From Pseudonocardia cypriaca (GTDB taxonomy: Bacteria; Actinomycetota; Actinomycetes; Mycobacteriales; Pseudonocardiaceae), in contig NZ_VFPH01000003.1 of assembly GCF_006717045.1 (NCBI RefSeq), forward strand, positions 496,001 to 560,000: a stretch of 64,000 nucleotides of DNA, given 5' to 3'. The stretch itself is not shown here. The stretch's first letter is position 1. Below are more notes on the stretch, generated by a model, which did no database searches, was not told the DNA's origin, and saw only the letters and a list, made by a program, of their open reading frames with translations.

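Overview
The window looks like the chromosome of a high-G+C actinobacterium, most likely a Pseudonocardia-type member of the Pseudonocardiaceae. This is inferred from very high G+C, frequent GTG starts, mycofactocin genes, an F420-type (Ddn) nitroreductase and form II carbon-monoxide-dehydrogenase-like molybdenum enzymes. No tRNA, rRNA, CRISPR array or insertion sequence was seen.

Left part (1-38,142). A large minus-strand surface-type protein runs off the left edge (1-4581). It has one membrane anchor, a Lys/Glu repeat array, a coiled coil and a long tail of four-cysteine repeats. Next comes a minus-strand operon coxS-coxL-coxM-coxG (9916 to 5188), a form II molybdenum hydroxylase with its membrane-anchored SRPBCC partner. 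mftF, the mycofactocin glycosyltransferase, lies upstream of it. A phosphodiesterase-like gene, a small hypothetical gene and a sugar-uptake operon (HTH/periplasmic-binding regulator, lipoprotein binding protein, two permeases, D-2-hydroxyacid dehydrogenase, DUF2264 protein) separate mftF from mftA-B-C-E (23,501 to 21,104). The next stretch holds a DUF952 protein, a thioredoxin-reductase-like enzyme, a CPBP protease, a two-component system, a Ser/Thr kinase, a second form II molybdenum hydroxylase (coxL-coxS-coxM order), an ECF sigma factor with a SnoaL-like tail, a separate SnoaL-like protein, thiD and thiC (each behind its own TPP riboswitch), and a Ddn-family protein. A trypsin-like protease gene broken by at least three frameshifts ends this part.

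Right part (38,172-64,000). One uninterrupted minus-strand reading frame fills 25.8 kb and runs off the right edge: at least 8,608 codons. It encodes a mosaic membrane giant. It contains three ADP-ribosyltransferase-like segments, two intact Nudix boxes, an internal trypsin-like protease with a complete His/Asp/Ser triad, an HExxH zincin-like motif, two LysM-like segments, three MFS-like membrane blocks, three winged-helix segments and a kinase-like fold. A domain centred on an HExxxH motif, often introduced by RGPP, recurs seven times and is not one I recognise. Several blocks are internally duplicated, and five internal hydrophobic segments end in AxA sites like signal peptides. A broken trypsin-like protease gene follows 30 bp downstream. 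This giant, read as a possible self-processing polyprotein or polymorphic-toxin-like machine, is the best candidate for an undescribed system here.

Two families of intergenic palindromes, each present at two loci, sit mostly behind genes or between convergent genes and probably act as terminators.
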